A DNA stretch of 43,825 nucleotides. Source: a bacterium (GTDB taxonomy: Bacteria > Actinomycetota > Acidimicrobiia > Spongiisociales > JAENVV01). Position numbers and translations under genes: made by a program. Shown here in pieces: positions 1 through 7,821 of this stretch. Every line of letters starts with the position of its first letter. Within the stretch, counting starts at the first letter, position 1. Below the pieces are notes generated by a model. It had not been told where the DNA came from and ran no database searches. It saw only the letters and a program-made list of their open reading frames with translations. Location: positions 1 through 43,825 of the forward strand of contig JAHEDI010000028.1 of the NCBI GenBank assembly GCA_024641305.1, written 5' to 3'.

Positions 1-651
1 CCGACCGGTGATCTGATGGAACCTCTCGGACCGCTCACCCATGCCGAGGCTGTTGAAGTGTTCGCCGACCAGATGGAGGGCTTGATCGCCGGCGGTGCCG
101 ACGTGCTGTGGATCGAGACGTTGTCCAGCCAGGAAGAACTGGCCGCGGCCGTCGAAGCGGCCGACCGTTTTGAAACGCCGGTGACCGCCACGCTCAGTTT
201 TGACACCGTCGGAAAAACCATGATGGGTCTCAGTCCTGGTGCATTCGCTGATTGGGCGGCTGACACGCGGTTGACCGCAGTCGGGGGCAACTGTGGGATT
301 GGTCCTGGTGACAATGTCGTTGCCGTGCACGAGATGACCGAATCGCTGCGGCGTCAGCTGATCATTTCCAAAGGCAACTGTGGCATTCCTCTGTACAAGA
401 ACGAGGGCCTTGAGTATCCGGCCGGCCCCGAGACGATGGCTGACTACGTTGAGATAGCCCTGCGATCCGGAGTCAACATCATCGGTGCCTGCTGCGGTTC
501 GACCCCCGCCCATATCGCCGCCATACGGGCGGCGGTGGACGGCTACGTGCCCGGCGAACGGCCTAGCCGTGATGAAGTGATCGAACGTCTCGGTGTTCAG
601 ATTCGTCCAACCGCACCGGCGAGAGAGCGGACCAGGCGCCGCTCGGCTTGA
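1..651 (+). CDS. Homocysteine S-methyltransferase family protein (5' end missing)
   Basis: The reading frame is open from the first base, so the N-terminus lies outside the window; about 216 residues remain. The protein has the S-methyl_trans fold signatures: GGNCGIGP in the middle and GACCGSTP near the C-terminus, which supply the three zinc-binding cysteines that activate the homocysteine thiol in betaine-homocysteine methyltransferase and MetH/MmuM-type enzymes. The methyl donor cannot be told from this fragment. The C-terminal tail is Arg-rich. The next gene is convergent with a 5 bp gap. The family call is secure; substrate and role (methionine synthesis or methyl-donor catabolism) are open. 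Confidence 0.85.
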   Translation, partial: PTGDLMEPLGPLTHAEAVEVFADQMEGLIAGGADVLWIETLSSQEELAAAVEAADRFETPVTATLSFDTVGKTMMGLSPGAFADWAADTRLTAVGGNCGIGPGDNVVAVHEMTESLRRQLIISKGNCGIPLYKNEGLEYPAGPETMADYVEIALRSGVNIIGACCGSTPAHIAAIRAAVDGYVPGERPSRDEVIERLGVQIRPTAPARERTRRRSA

Positions 652-656
652 TTCGC

Positions 657-2711
657 CTAGCCCAGGTCGACCCGTCGTAGCAACATGGCGTTTATCGCCA
701 CGATGACGGTGGAGGCACTCATGAGCAGGCCGCCGACGGCCGGCGACAGGACGATGCCGGCGCTCACTGCAACTCCGGCGGCGAGGGGGAGAGCCACTAC
801 GTTGTAACCCGTCGCCCATCCCAGGTTCTGTACCATCTTGCGACGGGTGGCTCTGGCCAACTTGAGGGCCCGGGCGACGTCGGACGGGTCATCTTCGATC
901 AATACGAGATCGGCTGATTCGATGGCGACATTGGTCCCGGCCCCGATCGCCACGCCCAGATCAGCAGTCAACAATGCTGGAGCGTCGTTGATGCCGTCGC
1001 CGACAAATGCGGTTGGGCCGTTGGTCTGGAGTTCCTTGACGATTTCGGCTTTCTCGTGTGGCAAGACCCGGGCGTAGTAGCGTTCGATCCCCAGGTCGGC
1101 GGCCACCGAGCGGGCGACGGCTTCGGCGTCTCCCGTGATCATGACGGGCGTGATACCCATTTCCTTCAAAGTGTTAATCGCTTCCCTGGCGGAATCTCGT
1201 ACCTTGTCGTCCAGGGTGATGACCGCTCTGACCCGCTGGACATCCATGAGGACTACTGCGCTCGATCCGCGAGCGTCGGCGGCGTCGAGGGCTTCTTGTG
1301 CGGCAGGATCGATTGCGAGTCCAAGTTCATTGACCCATTCGGGCCGGCCCACTCGCCAGGCCCGGCCGTCGACGGAACCTTCAAGTCCATGTCCGGGAAT
1401 GGCTGACACATCGGCACCCCGTTGGTCCGTACCTTCGGCTGCGCTAACGATCGCCGCCGCAAGGGGATGCTCGGATAGTTGTTCAAGGGCTGCGGCGATA
1501 TCGAGCGACTCTGCTTGTGTCATGTCGACTGCGACGACCGATGAAACAACGAATCTCCCCTCGGTAAGGGTGCCGGTCTTGTCCATGGCGACGTATTTGA
1601 TTGAGCGGCCGCGTTCGAAGGACTCCCGGTTCCTCACCAGGATGCCGTTTTTGGCCGACACGGAAGTGGCGTTCATATTGACGAGCGGGATAGCCAGACC
1701 AAGCGCGTGGGGACAGGCGATAACGAGGACGGTCACTGCCCTTGCAACGGCGAAGCTGGTTCCTTCCGATCCGAACGCCAACCAGGCGGCCAAGGTGGGA
1801 ACCGCGACCCCGACCGCAACGAACGTGAGCCACTTGGCAGCTTGATCGGCAAGAACCTGGAACCGGCTGCGAGAAGCCTGAGCCTCCTCGACCAAACGCA
1901 TGATCTGGCTCAACGCCGTATCATCACCAACCCTGGTGACTTCGGCGGTCAGGGCACCGTCCCCGTTTACGGCCCCGGCTACAACTTCGTCGCCAACCTG
2001 TTTGGTCACCGGTCGGGATTCACCCGTAAGGAACGCTTCATTCATGGCGGAAGCACCTTCGACGATGGAGCCGTCGACGGGTACCTGCTCACCGGGTCGG
2101 ATGAGTATTCGGTCCCCGAGCTTGAGGGAAACTACCTGAACGTCGGTAACCGATCCTCCTGTCTCGACGAGGTGAGCAGTCGTTGGCACCATGGCAGCGA
2201 GGTCGTCTAGAGCCCGGCTGGCCGATTGAATCGACCGCATCTCGATCCAGTGGCCCAGGAGCATGACGTCGAGGAGTGTGGCGAGCTCCCAATAGAACGG
2301 ATCGCCGTCTACCCCGAGCGACACCGCCACGCTGTAGAAGAAAGCGACGCTGATCGCGATCGAGACGAGCGTCATCATTCCCGGCGCGCGGGCGCGAATC
2401 TCGTTGCGTCCGCCTTTGAGGAATACCGCCCCGGCATAGATATAGAGGAACGTGGCGAGGACGGGGTTGATCCATTCGACCCCGACGAAGTCGATGGCTT
2501 GGTAATTGAACCAGATTTGGAACTGTTGGGAGAAATACAGGATCGGGACGGTGAGCGCCAGGCTCACCAAGAGTCGGTCCCGGAACATCTCCGGATTGTG
2601 TCCCACATGCTTGTCGTGCTCGGAGCCCGCCCCGGCCGCATGCCGATCGTGTGCGTCGTGGTTTTGGTCCGTCGCTGGTGGTCCTGCCTGGTCCCGATGA
2701 TCATGGTTCAT
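657..2711 (-). CDS. copB: Copper-translocating P1B-type ATPase, CopB-like
   Basis: 684-residue heavy-metal P-type ATPase that would export copper or silver across the membrane. The first 40 residues are His-rich and replace the usual CXXC metal-binding domain. TGES is at 229-232, the CPH metal-site motif at 333-335, the phosphorylation motif DKTGT with Asp377, then an SEHPLA nucleotide-binding HP motif and GDGINDAP. CPH rather than CPC, together with a His-rich N-terminus, is typical of the CopB subgroup (Cu+/Cu2+/Ag+). A GAGGAGG ribosome site precedes the ATG. Divergent from the exonuclease gene. The MerR and thioredoxin-like genes nearby may share a metal-stress theme, but no shared operator is visible. 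Confidence 0.9.
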   Translation of the reverse strand: MNHDHRDQAGPPATDQNHDAHDRHAAGAGSEHDKHVGHNPEMFRDRLLVSLALTVPILYFSQQFQIWFNYQAIDFVGVEWINPVLATFLYIYAGAVFLKGGRNEIRARAPGMMTLVSIAISVAFFYSVAVSLGVDGDPFYWELATLLDVMLLGHWIEMRSIQSASRALDDLAAMVPTTAHLVETGGSVTDVQVVSLKLGDRILIRPGEQVPVDGSIVEGASAMNEAFLTGESRPVTKQVGDEVVAGAVNGDGALTAEVTRVGDDTALSQIMRLVEEAQASRSRFQVLADQAAKWLTFVAVGVAVPTLAAWLAFGSEGTSFAVARAVTVLVIACPHALGLAIPLVNMNATSVSAKNGILVRNRESFERGRSIKYVAMDKTGTLTEGRFVVSSVVAVDMTQAESLDIAAALEQLSEHPLAAAIVSAAEGTDQRGADVSAIPGHGLEGSVDGRAWRVGRPEWVNELGLAIDPAAQEALDAADARGSSAVVLMDVQRVRAVITLDDKVRDSAREAINTLKEMGITPVMITGDAEAVARSVAADLGIERYYARVLPHEKAEIVKELQTNGPTAFVGDGINDAPALLTADLGVAIGAGTNVAIESADLVLIEDDPSDVARALKLARATRRKMVQNLGWATGYNVVALPLAAGVAVSAGIVLSPAVGGLLMSASTVIVAINAMLLRRVDLG

Positions 2712-2785
2712 GAGCTTGCCTCCTCGGTTGCGAAGCGGCCCGGACTTGCCCGAAGGGCTGGTGGTTGCAACGCTACCCCGTCAGA

Positions 2786-2791
2786 TAGTCT
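2786..2791 (+). promoter_or_regulatory. -10 box (TAGTCT) of xth, leaderless
   Basis: TAGTCT lies 6 nt before the GTG at 2798 and no Shine-Dalgarno sequence is present, so transcription probably begins at the start codon. Confidence 0.55.
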
Positions 2792-2797
2792 GCCGCT

Positions 2798-3580
2798 GTG
2801 CGCTTTATTACCTACAACGTCAACTCGATCACGGCCCGACTTCCCAGGCTGTTGGCGCTCCTGGAGGAGGCCAACCCGGATATCGTCTGCGTGCAAGAAA
2901 CCAAAGTGGCTTCGGACGCCTTCCCGCACGTGGCGTTGCGCGCCGTCGGCTATGTGGCGGCCGACTATTCGGGGGGTCGTTGGAACGGGGTGGCGATACT
3001 CACCCGTTCGGAGATTGGATTTGATGATCTCAAGATGGGACTGAACGGGGAGGTCTCCACGGACGAGGCGAGATGGGTGGAAGCGTCTGTCGACGGTATC
3101 CGGGTGGTGAGTGCCTACGTACCCAACGGGCAGGCGGTCGGTTCGGAGCCGTTCGCTCAGAAATTGACGTTTCTGGAAGCAATGGGCCGACGCTCGCTAC
3201 AATTGGTCGATCAACCGGCCATCATTGCCGGCGACTTGAACGTGTGTCCCGCCGACCTTGACGTATGGGATCCGGCCGAGATTCACGGCGCCACCCATAT
3301 CACCGACGACGAACGGTCGCGCCTGGCTGCCGTGATTGACAACGGGTTCGTTGACACATTCCGCGCTCTGCATCCAGCCGATCCGGGATTCACCTGGTGG
3401 GACTACCGCTTCGGAGCCTTTCACAAGGGCCACGGCCTCAGAATCGACCATGTTCTGGCGAGTGCTCCACTCGTCGAGCGCCTTCGAACGGCCGGAATCG
3501 ACCGGGACTTTCGTAAGCCCTCGAAGGTGCCGGAGTCGAAGCCATCCGACCATGCTCCGCTGATCGTCGAGTTCGAATGA
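2798..3580 (+). CDS. xth: Exodeoxyribonuclease III
   Basis: 260-residue AP endonuclease/3'-5' exonuclease of the EEP fold, acting in base-excision repair. N7 and the catalytic E34 (VQETK) lie near the N-terminus, GDLNVCP in the middle, and SDHAPLIVEF ends the protein, the normal arrangement for XthA. The GTG start is chosen because the homologous N-terminus MRFITYNVNSI begins there and a -10 box sits 6 nt upstream. It converges with the thioredoxin-like gene after 16 bp. Length is normal. Confidence 0.92.
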   Translation: MRFITYNVNSITARLPRLLALLEEANPDIVCVQETKVASDAFPHVALRAVGYVAADYSGGRWNGVAILTRSEIGFDDLKMGLNGEVSTDEARWVEASVDGIRVVSAYVPNGQAVGSEPFAQKLTFLEAMGRRSLQLVDQPAIIAGDLNVCPADLDVWDPAEIHGATHITDDERSRLAAVIDNGFVDTFRALHPADPGFTWWDYRFGAFHKGHGLRIDHVLASAPLVERLRTAGIDRDFRKPSKVPESKPSDHAPLIVEFE

Positions 3581-3596
3581 GCCGCACGGATATGAG

Positions 3597-3890
3597 CTAC
3601 CGCGAGAGTGCTGCGCGAAGCATGCTGATAGTTGGCGCACCAGCGGGCCCCTCGGGAGTCTGATAAATACGACATGACAGCCCGAAGGGGTAGGTTGGCC
3701 GGGCAAACGGGTCGACCCCGTCGACGAGAACCGTCGGGGATCCGCCAAACCGCCAGGTCTCGGCCGCCTCGATCGTTTCAACTGTCTGATGAGTCACCGT
3801 GAAGTCGTATTCGGTGGCTAATGATGCAAGATCGGCATCGGTTTGTTTCCAGTTCGGGCAACCTTCGAAGTAGAGCAGCGTGATGTCCAT
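3597..3890 (-). CDS. Small thioredoxin-fold protein under MerR control
   Basis: 97 residues. It starts with a beta strand and YFEGCPNW (a lone Cys in the position of a thioredoxin active site), then GSPTVLVDGVDPF and GLSCRIY. This layout is seen in small thioredoxin-family proteins often annotated beside mercury or metal-resistance MerR genes; I recognise the family but not a proven function. Only one active-site cysteine is present, with a second Cys in the SCR motif, so a metal-binding or monothiol role is as likely as disulfide exchange. It is divergent from the merR-like gene and its start lies 6 nt after a MerR-type promoter. Confidence 0.7.
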   Translation of the reverse strand: MDITLLYFEGCPNWKQTDADLASLATEYDFTVTHQTVETIEAAETWRFGGSPTVLVDGVDPFARPTYPFGLSCRIYQTPEGPAGAPTISMLRAALSR

Positions 3891-3896
3891 GTGTTC

Positions 3897-3928
3897 ACCA
3901 TAAACCCTCCACCACAGTGGAGGGTCAA
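3897..3928 (-). promoter_or_regulatory. MerR-type promoter and operator between the thioredoxin-like and merR genes
   Basis: On the minus strand a -35 TTGACC (3928-3923) and a -10 TATGGT (3902-3897) are 20 bp apart, the over-long spacing typical of MerR-activated promoters. The spacer holds a perfect inverted repeat with 9 bp arms, ACCCTCCAC (3904-3912) and GTGGAGGGT (3917-3925), around a 4 bp centre. The -10 ends 6 nt before the ATG at 3890, so the activated transcript would be leaderless. Confidence 0.85.
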
Positions 3929-3932
3929 GGGC

Positions 3933-3938
3933 TAATCT
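3933..3938 (+). promoter_or_regulatory. -10 box (TAATCT) of the merR-like gene, leaderless
   Basis: TAATCT ends 6 nt before the ATG at 3945 and directly follows the MerR operator, so bound regulator would repress its own gene while activating the divergent one. Confidence 0.6.
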
Positions 3939-3944
3939 GACGCT

Positions 3945-4340
3945 ATGAGAATTGGCGAACTATCCGAGAGATCCGGAACACCGGTCCGAACCATCCGCTT
4001 CTATGAGGACAAAGGGGTCCTGCCTGCTCCGATCCGCACGCAGTCGGGATATCGCGATTACGACGACGACGCCGTCAACCGGTTGCGATTTGTTTCAGCC
4101 GCCCAGGGGGCCGGACTCCGGTTGGCTGAGATCACGAGCATCCTGGCGGTCCGCGATGCTGGAGAAGCTCCGTGCGAACACACGACCACGCTCCTGCGGG
4201 CTAAGCGGGACGAGATTGACGCCCGGTTGAAAGAGCTCCGTCACATTCGTAAAGAGGTCGCTTCGCTGTTGGACAGGAGTGCCACGCTGGACCCGGCTGA
4301 TTGCGATCCGGCTGGTATCTGTCAGGTGATTCGCAGGTAG
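3945..4340 (+). CDS. MerR-family metal-responsive transcription regulator
   Basis: 131 residues. The N-terminal winged helix reads MRIGELSERSGTPVRTIRFY followed by EDKGVLP, the hallmark of MerR. A long dimerisation helix spans about residues 80-110. Cysteines at 77 (APCEH), 120 and 126 (DCDPAGIC) lie close to the positions of the Hg-binding triad of MerR (82, 117, 126), so a thiophilic metal is a reasonable effector; zinc or cadmium sensing cannot be excluded. It is divergent from the thioredoxin-like gene across a single operator. It converges with the F420-type gene, whose true stop is only 16 bp away. Confidence 0.88.
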   Translation: MRIGELSERSGTPVRTIRFYEDKGVLPAPIRTQSGYRDYDDDAVNRLRFVSAAQGAGLRLAEITSILAVRDAGEAPCEHTTTLLRAKRDEIDARLKELRHIRKEVASLLDRSATLDPADCDPAGICQVIRR

Positions 4341-4356
4341 ATGCCCGCCGGGTGGG

Positions 4357-4778
4357 CTAACCGGGGAGCTGACCGTAGACCGTTGGACGCTCAGCCGGAT
4401 GACCAGGCGTTGATCGGCAACCATGGCGGCGAAGAACTCGTTCGGGTCGGGATGGGCAACGGGACTGATGGCGTTGTAGACCTCGAGTAGCTCCCGGCCG
4501 GCTGCGTCTCCTGGAGTAGTTGTAACCCGGCTGAGTTCGGCAGTTCCTTCGGCGACCACGAAGCGCCAGAAGTCTTTCGACGTGATATGAAGGCTGGCCC
4601 GCGCGTCCCGGCGAAGGTTTTTGGTCTTGGCTCTGGTGTCCGTTACCGAGATTCGGGCAACCCCATGGTCGTAGGTATACGAGATGTTGGACGCCTGCGG
4701 TCGGCCGTCACGTTTGATCGTCATCAGAACGCCATGGCTGTGTTCGCGTAAGAACGGATTTGCTATCTCAAGGTCCAT
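4357..4778 (-). CDS. PPOX-class F420/FMN-dependent oxidoreductase with a frameshift near its end
   Basis: The intact part (MDLEIANPFLREHSHGVLMT onward) resembles the Rv1155-like split-barrel flavin/F420 family: HGVLMTIKRDGRPQASN, a TRAKTKNLRRDARAS cofactor-binding segment, and VAEGTAEL. Near 4375-4383 the uninterrupted frame runs on for 88 odd residues antisense to the merR-like gene. Adding one base after SVQR gives VYGQLPG and a stop at 4357-4359, which matches how this family ends and gives 140 residues. I therefore annotate the shorter gene with a one-base deletion; sequencing error or a real mutation are both possible. Start ATG at 4778. Confidence 0.8.
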
Positions 4779-4784
4779 GCCCCA

Positions 4785-4790
4785 ACCCTA
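4785..4790 (-). promoter_or_regulatory. -10 box (TAGGGT) of the F420-type gene, leaderless
   Basis: TAGGGT on the minus strand lies exactly 6 nt before the ATG at 4778; no ribosome site is seen. Confidence 0.6.
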
Positions 4791-5110
4791 CGCGATTTGG
4801 TCGCTCCGGGTGGTTCGTGAAGATGCCCGATGATTGACAGCGATGCGGGTGGCTCCCCAATATGCCGGTGTGTCACCAAGAACTACGCCTTCATCAACGT
4901 GGCACGGGTTTCGGCCGTCGTCCTGCCGCTACAGCCTAACCCGGACGGTCATCGGATCAGTTTGTTGGTTGAGCTTTCGTAAACCGCCGACCGTCAAGCC
5001 CTTGACGCCCGACCATCGCAGCACGGAGTCGCTAGTGTCGAGTGTGATGCAAACGTTTGGCATATCCCCCGGGCTAGCCACCAACGTCAGACCGTAGGAG
5101 AGTGATTCCC
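4791..5110. other. Gene-free stretch before the dehydrogenase operon
   Basis: About 320 bp without a convincing gene. It holds a GTCAAG/CTTGAC inverted repeat (4993-5006), a possible -10 TAGTGT (5033-5038) and the LacI-type operator at 5048-5062. Short open frames here have no recognisable protein features. Confidence 0.5.
5048..5062 (+). promoter_or_regulatory. LacI-type operator before the dehydrogenase-bicupin operon
   Basis: TGCAAACGTTTGGCA contains the perfect 10 bp palindrome CAAACGTTTG. It is nearly the same as the 14 bp palindrome at 12860-12873 before the transporter operon. It lies just downstream of a possible -10 (TAGTGT), a good place for repression. The LacI-family gene at 14116-15150 is the obvious candidate regulator. 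Confidence 0.75.
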
Positions 5111-5998
5111 GTGGCGAATTCCAGTGTGTCGGTCCTCGGTATGGGTCGTATGGGCGCTGCCATGGCCAAGACGCTGTCGGAAGCCGGGTTTGAACTGACC
5201 GTATGGAACCGGAGTCCCGACACGGCCCGAACGGTGGCGAACTCCATCGGAGCCCGTATGGCAGGAACCCCTCGAGAAGCCGCCAGGTCGGCCGATGTCG
5301 TCCTGACCAGCCTGTCCGATGACGGGGCGGTCAGAGCGGTGTACTCGGGACCGGACGGTATTGCCGCCGGGGTGCGGCCGGGAGCCGTAGTTGTCGAAAT
5401 GAGCACCATTGATCCCTCGGTGGTGGATGAGATCGGGGACCTGGTCGACGCCACCGGAGCAGACCTGGTCGACGCCCCGGTGTCCGGCTCGGTGCAATTG
5501 GTCGAGCAAGGGAAGCTGACGATCATGGCGGGCGGTGACGCTCAGGCGATTGAGAGGGCCCGTCCAGTATTGGAAGCCTTATCGGCCCGACTGTTCAACG
5601 TCGGTGGGCGTGGTTCAGGGGCCACCATCAAACTGGCCGTGAATGCGCTGGTCCACGGAATCAATGGTGCCTTGGCCGAGGCACTGGTCCTTGCCGAAGC
5701 AGCCGGCGTCGACCGGACGGCGGCCTACGAAGTGTTCGCTGCCGGAGCGGGTGGAGCTCCCTTTGTGCACTACAAACAGGCGGCGTATCAGGATCCCGAT
5801 ACGGCTCCGGTGGCGTTCAGTCTCGACCTCGTCGCCAAAGACCTTGATCTGATCACTGGACTAGGGGAGCGGGTTGGGGTGGAAATGCCGGTCTCGCTCG
5901 CCAACCTTGCGCTGGCGCAGCGGGCCATCGAGGCAGGTCTTGGCGGCCGTGACATGAGTGCGTTGGCCGTCTTTCTCAGAGACAGTGCTCACCAGTAG
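5111..5998 (+). CDS. 3-hydroxyisobutyrate dehydrogenase-like NAD(P)-dependent enzyme
   Basis: 295 residues of the beta-hydroxyacid dehydrogenase family (3-hydroxyisobutyrate dehydrogenase, tartronate semialdehyde reductase GlxR/GarR). VLGMGRMGAAMA is the dinucleotide fold, DAPVSGS the substrate loop, and GSGATIKLAVNAL carries the catalytic Lys; KDLDL follows near the end. The usual NN after the Lys is NA here, so substrate preference may differ. GTG at 5111 is preferred over GTG at 5102 because the TAGGAG site (5095-5100) would almost touch the earlier codon. A bicupin gene follows after 41 bp with its own ribosome site, so the two are likely co-transcribed under LacI control. Confidence 0.85.
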   Translation: MANSSVSVLGMGRMGAAMAKTLSEAGFELTVWNRSPDTARTVANSIGARMAGTPREAARSADVVLTSLSDDGAVRAVYSGPDGIAAGVRPGAVVVEMSTIDPSVVDEIGDLVDATGADLVDAPVSGSVQLVEQGKLTIMAGGDAQAIERARPVLEALSARLFNVGGRGSGATIKLAVNALVHGINGALAEALVLAEAAGVDRTAAYEVFAAGAGGAPFVHYKQAAYQDPDTAPVAFSLDLVAKDLDLITGLGERVGVEMPVSLANLALAQRAIEAGLGGRDMSALAVFLRDSAHQ

Positions 5999-6039
5999 GA
6001 CCGGCCGGTCCGAACGACAAGAAGGCGAGGAAGGAATAG

Positions 6040-6930
6040 ATGTCACACCACATTGTGCGCCCGGCGGGGGACCTCGCCTACCAAACGCCGATCGAGTTCG
6101 CTGGTCGGTCATCGGGATTTACCAGAGCCGCCGCAGTCGACGAAGCGGGCGGATCGGTACAGATGGGCTTTGGTCTTTGCTTGTTGGAGGCTGGAGGGAC
6201 TATCGATACGCACCTTCACTCGTTCGAGGAGAGCTTCTACGTCCTGGAAGGCGAAGTGATTGTCGACACCAACGAGGGCTCTTTTCGCCTGCAAAGGGGT
6301 GACTACGGCGTAGTGCCAGTTGGCGGTCCGCACGCCTGGAGAAATTTGTCCGACGAACCGGCTCGCTGGGCCGAGATGCAAGCCCCGATGCCCCGGGAAC
6401 GCTTCGGAAACGACACCTACTTCCCATCGCCAATCGTGACCAGGGAGCCCATCGGTATCGATGCGCGAGATCCACGGACCCTTTCCTTCGGACACATTGC
6501 CGATTCCAACATGGATCCGAAGAAGCAAACCCAGGACATGCTTGCTGTGTCGGCCAGCATGCGAACTGCGCTACTCGTCTACAGCGGAATTACGGTCAAG
6601 ATGATGGTGGACACAGATCTGGGTGCTCAGCTGTCAACCATGTTTATGGTGCAATACGAGCCGAATGGGCTAGCCGGAGCCCATGACCACCCCCTTGAAG
6701 AGGCGTACCTCATCCTTGAAGGCGAGGTCGAAGCCTCATTCGATGGTCAGCCGTACCGTCTGGTGCCAGGAGACATCGCATGGGCAGGCGTCGGCTGCGT
6801 GCATTCGTTCACGAACGTTGGCAATGGCATAGTTCGCTGGCTGGAAACCCAGGCCCCAGCTCCACCGCCCCGACACTCTTATCGGTTCTCCCGCGACTGG
6901 GTATACCTATCAGATCAGTTGGAGGATTGA
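6040..6930 (+). CDS. Bicupin protein A
   Basis: 296 residues with two cupin domains. The first has HLHSFEESFYVLEGE and GGPHAW, the second HDHPLEEAYLILEGE and GCVHSFTN, so both keep the His-X-His, Glu and distal His metal ligands. General layout and length resemble (S)-ureidoglycine aminohydrolase (AllE) and other bicupin hydrolases or isomerases, but sequence identity to AllE is not obvious by eye. The C-terminus ends in a tryptophan-rich RDWVYL segment. AAGGAA precedes the ATG. It converges with bicupin B, a related protein of almost the same length, which suggests the two act on the same or successive compounds. Confidence 0.8.
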   Translation: MSHHIVRPAGDLAYQTPIEFAGRSSGFTRAAAVDEAGGSVQMGFGLCLLEAGGTIDTHLHSFEESFYVLEGEVIVDTNEGSFRLQRGDYGVVPVGGPHAWRNLSDEPARWAEMQAPMPRERFGNDTYFPSPIVTREPIGIDARDPRTLSFGHIADSNMDPKKQTQDMLAVSASMRTALLVYSGITVKMMVDTDLGAQLSTMFMVQYEPNGLAGAHDHPLEEAYLILEGEVEASFDGQPYRLVPGDIAWAGVGCVHSFTNVGNGIVRWLETQAPAPPPRHSYRFSRDWVYLSDQLED

Positions 6931-6933
6931 ACG

Positions 6934-6948
6934 AAACCCCCGGGGTTT
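6934..6948. terminator. Palindrome between the two convergent bicupin genes
   Basis: AAACCCC and GGGGTTT flank one base. The palindrome sits in the 16 bp gap between the two stop codons and ends in TTT on both strands, so it could serve as a weak bidirectional terminator. Confidence 0.4.
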
Positions 6949-7810
6949 ACGGGTGGCCGTCGGCATCGGTATGCCAGTCGTCTGGGAAGAACGTCGCACC
7001 GTGGGGGGGTGGGGCCGGTGACTGCACCTCTATCCAACGCATGGGTTCGTTGCTTGTAACCGAGTAGCCGTGCAGGTCGTTTACACCGCAGAAGACCAGG
7101 TCTCCTGCAGCGACCGGGATATCTTCGCCCTCGAGATGGGCGATAGCGGACCCGGCCGTGAAGTAATAGGCCTCCTCGAACGGATGAAAGTGGTCTCCGG
7201 CGGGTCGGCGATCGCCGCCGGACTCGAACTCCACGATGAACATCGTGTGGTGGATGGCCCCGACCAGTTCGTCGACCAGCATCCAGATAGACACCCCGCC
7301 GATTCGAGGCCCGCGATAGCCTTTCATGTTCAGCGGTCCCGGGGGTGGGAGCTGGCTCGACTCGAAACGCCCGACCGGACGATGCGGAGCTGCCACCGCT
7401 CGGGGCGGCTCGATACCGGACCGCGGCGGTTTGACATCGCCGCTGAGAAAGTATGGACCCTCGCCACGCATGTGACGTGGCTGGGGCGCCCGGACCCTCA
7501 GAACGCGAAGCGGTCGATCGGTCAAGTTCGTCCAAGCGTGTGGTGCGCCGAGCGGCGCCAGCCCGAAGTCATCGGCCGTCACTTCATACGTCGACGTCCC
7601 GATGGTGACGACTCCGGTCCCATCTAGAACATAGAACGACTCTTCAAAAGGGTGTCGATGGCCCGGGATTTCCGCCAGGCCAGCGATCGTCACCTCGCTG
7701 ACTTCGAGATGGACAGCGCCCGAATGGCGACCGACCAGGATTCGTTCCGTAGTGCCAGGTAACCCGGCCTTGGCTTCAGTCTCGCCCTTGCGAACAACCC
7801 TCCAGGTCAT
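6947..7810 (-). CDS. Bicupin protein B
   Basis: 287 residues, two cupin domains, last gene of the ABC transporter operon. Domain one has HRHPFEESFYVLDG and GAPHAWTN, domain two FHPFEEAYYFTAG and VNDLHGYS. The C-terminus RWIEVQSPAPPP, then FFPDDWH, closely parallels RWLETQAPAPPP and RFSRDWVY of bicupin A, so the two are paralogues. Its place 11 bp after the second ATPase links its substrate to the imported compound. In the second domain the usual HxH is reduced to a single His before PFEEA (DHFHPFEE), so metal binding may differ. Function unknown; a hydrolase, isomerase or dioxygenase is possible. Confidence 0.8.
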   Translation of the reverse strand: MTWRVVRKGETEAKAGLPGTTERILVGRHSGAVHLEVSEVTIAGLAEIPGHRHPFEESFYVLDGTGVVTIGTSTYEVTADDFGLAPLGAPHAWTNLTDRPLRVLRVRAPQPRHMRGEGPYFLSGDVKPPRSGIEPPRAVAAPHRPVGRFESSQLPPPGPLNMKGYRGPRIGGVSIWMLVDELVGAIHHTMFIVEFESGGDRRPAGDHFHPFEEAYYFTAGSAIAHLEGEDIPVAAGDLVFCGVNDLHGYSVTSNEPMRWIEVQSPAPPPHGATFFPDDWHTDADGHP

Positions 7811-7821
7811 CGAGAACGCTC

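Noticed and set aside
1135-1845. Long plus-strand open frames within the copper ATPase gene
   Set aside because: They are shadows of the minus-strand gene; the ATPase motifs are unmistakable in its own frame.
4095-4356. C-terminal extension of the F420-type protein antisense to merR
   Set aside because: The extra residues match no family, lie over a well-supported gene, and vanish after a one-base repair.
4834-5097. 87-residue open frame in the gap before the dehydrogenase
   Set aside because: No ribosome site or family features, and it overlaps the operator and promoter region.
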